DNA of 5,687 nt from Promethearchaeota archaeon (GTDB taxonomy: Archaea > Asgardarchaeota > Lokiarchaeia > Sigyniarchaeales > SOKP01): assembly GCA_030605895.1 (NCBI GenBank), contig JAUWHL010000179.1, forward strand, positions 1-5,687. The letters run 5' to 3'. This document shows positions 5,417 to 5,687 of the stretch, piece by piece. Below the pieces are notes generated by a model. The model searched no databases and was not told the origin of the DNA. It saw nothing but the letters and a program-made list of their open reading frames with translations. A program made the position numbers and the translations under genes. Within the stretch, counting starts at the first letter, position 1, and each line of letters opens with the position of its first letter.

Positions 5417-5687
5417 CTATAATAAAAGAAAAGTTCCTAACAGATATGTATCCAAATTCAAATCTTTTAAGAGTTTCATATTGTTATAAAGATAAGTATA
5501 AATATTTTCTTCGCTAAAATATTTAAAACACAAGTTGTTCCCTTTTACTTCCCTTAAAATATTTACAATTTGAGTAAGTATAGTTTTTAGATTTTTAATA
5601 ACCAAATCAGTATCACTTTTAATTAAATTAATGTCTTTAATGTTAAACCATGATTTTTTGCTAAAAGAAATATTCTTTAACTCCGGT
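5417..5687 (-). CDS. unrecognised protein, C-terminal 90 residues or so only (5' end outside the window)
   Basis: The minus-strand frame is open from the right edge of the window to a TAG at 5417-5419, giving at least 89 residues. A TTG at 5603-5605 could be read as a start for 62 residues, but the frame continues upstream through ELKNISFSKKSWFNIKDINL without a stop, so this is most simply the 3' end of a longer gene. The visible part is rich in Leu, Ile, Asn and Lys, with a likely amphipathic helix around the stretch VIKNLKTILTQIVNILREVK and a hydrophobic tail LLGTFLLL. It has no signal peptide or recognisable motif, and I do not recognise the family. The low complexity of the region leaves some chance that it is a random open frame. 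Confidence 0.5.
   Translation of the reverse strand, partial: PELKNISFSKKSWFNIKDINLIKSDTDLVIKNLKTILTQIVNILREVKGNNLCFKYFSEENIYTYLYNNMKLLKDLNLDTYLLGTFLLL

Overview
The window is AT-rich, gene-dense DNA that looks archaeal. Shine-Dalgarno sites are mostly absent, two genes have AT-rich TATA-like boxes about 26 bases before their ATG (the leaderless arrangement), stops are followed by oligo-T tracts, and one short GC-rich island stands out. An Asgard (Lokiarchaeia-like) or other low-GC archaeon would fit. This is an inference from composition and gene style; no marker gene in the window fixes the lineage.

Layout, left to right. (1) 9-893 (+) is a DUF1848-family protein with a C-terminal CX3CX2C iron-sulfur motif. 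(2) 811/869-1359 (-) is a SnoaL-like ester cyclase gene, convergent with and overlapping the first. It carries a one-base deletion: restoring one A on the coding strand at 1012-1014 recovers the family's C-terminal motif GKIIDQW and a natural end at 869. (3) 1360-1534 is a divergent promoter region. (4) 1535-2413 (+) is a complete PhzF-family isomerase/epimerase. (5) 2451-3890 (+) is a cation diffusion facilitator with six predicted membrane helices, an altered metal site and three tandem cytoplasmic domains instead of one. (6) 3904-5040 (-) is a complete NAD-dependent malate/L-lactate dehydrogenase family enzyme (Ldh_2 fold). (7) 5041-5416 has no gene but holds a GC-rich segment at 5236-5337 that folds as a closed multi-hairpin RNA on the + strand. 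(8) 5417-5687 (-) is the 3' end of an unrecognised gene that runs off the window.

The enzymes do not form a recognisable pathway. PhzF and the transporter are in tandem with a 37-base gap and may share a transcript; the other neighbours are convergent or divergent. The two observations most worth following are the candidate structured RNA and the transporter with triplicated regulatory domains. No mobile element, CRISPR array, tRNA or rRNA was seen.
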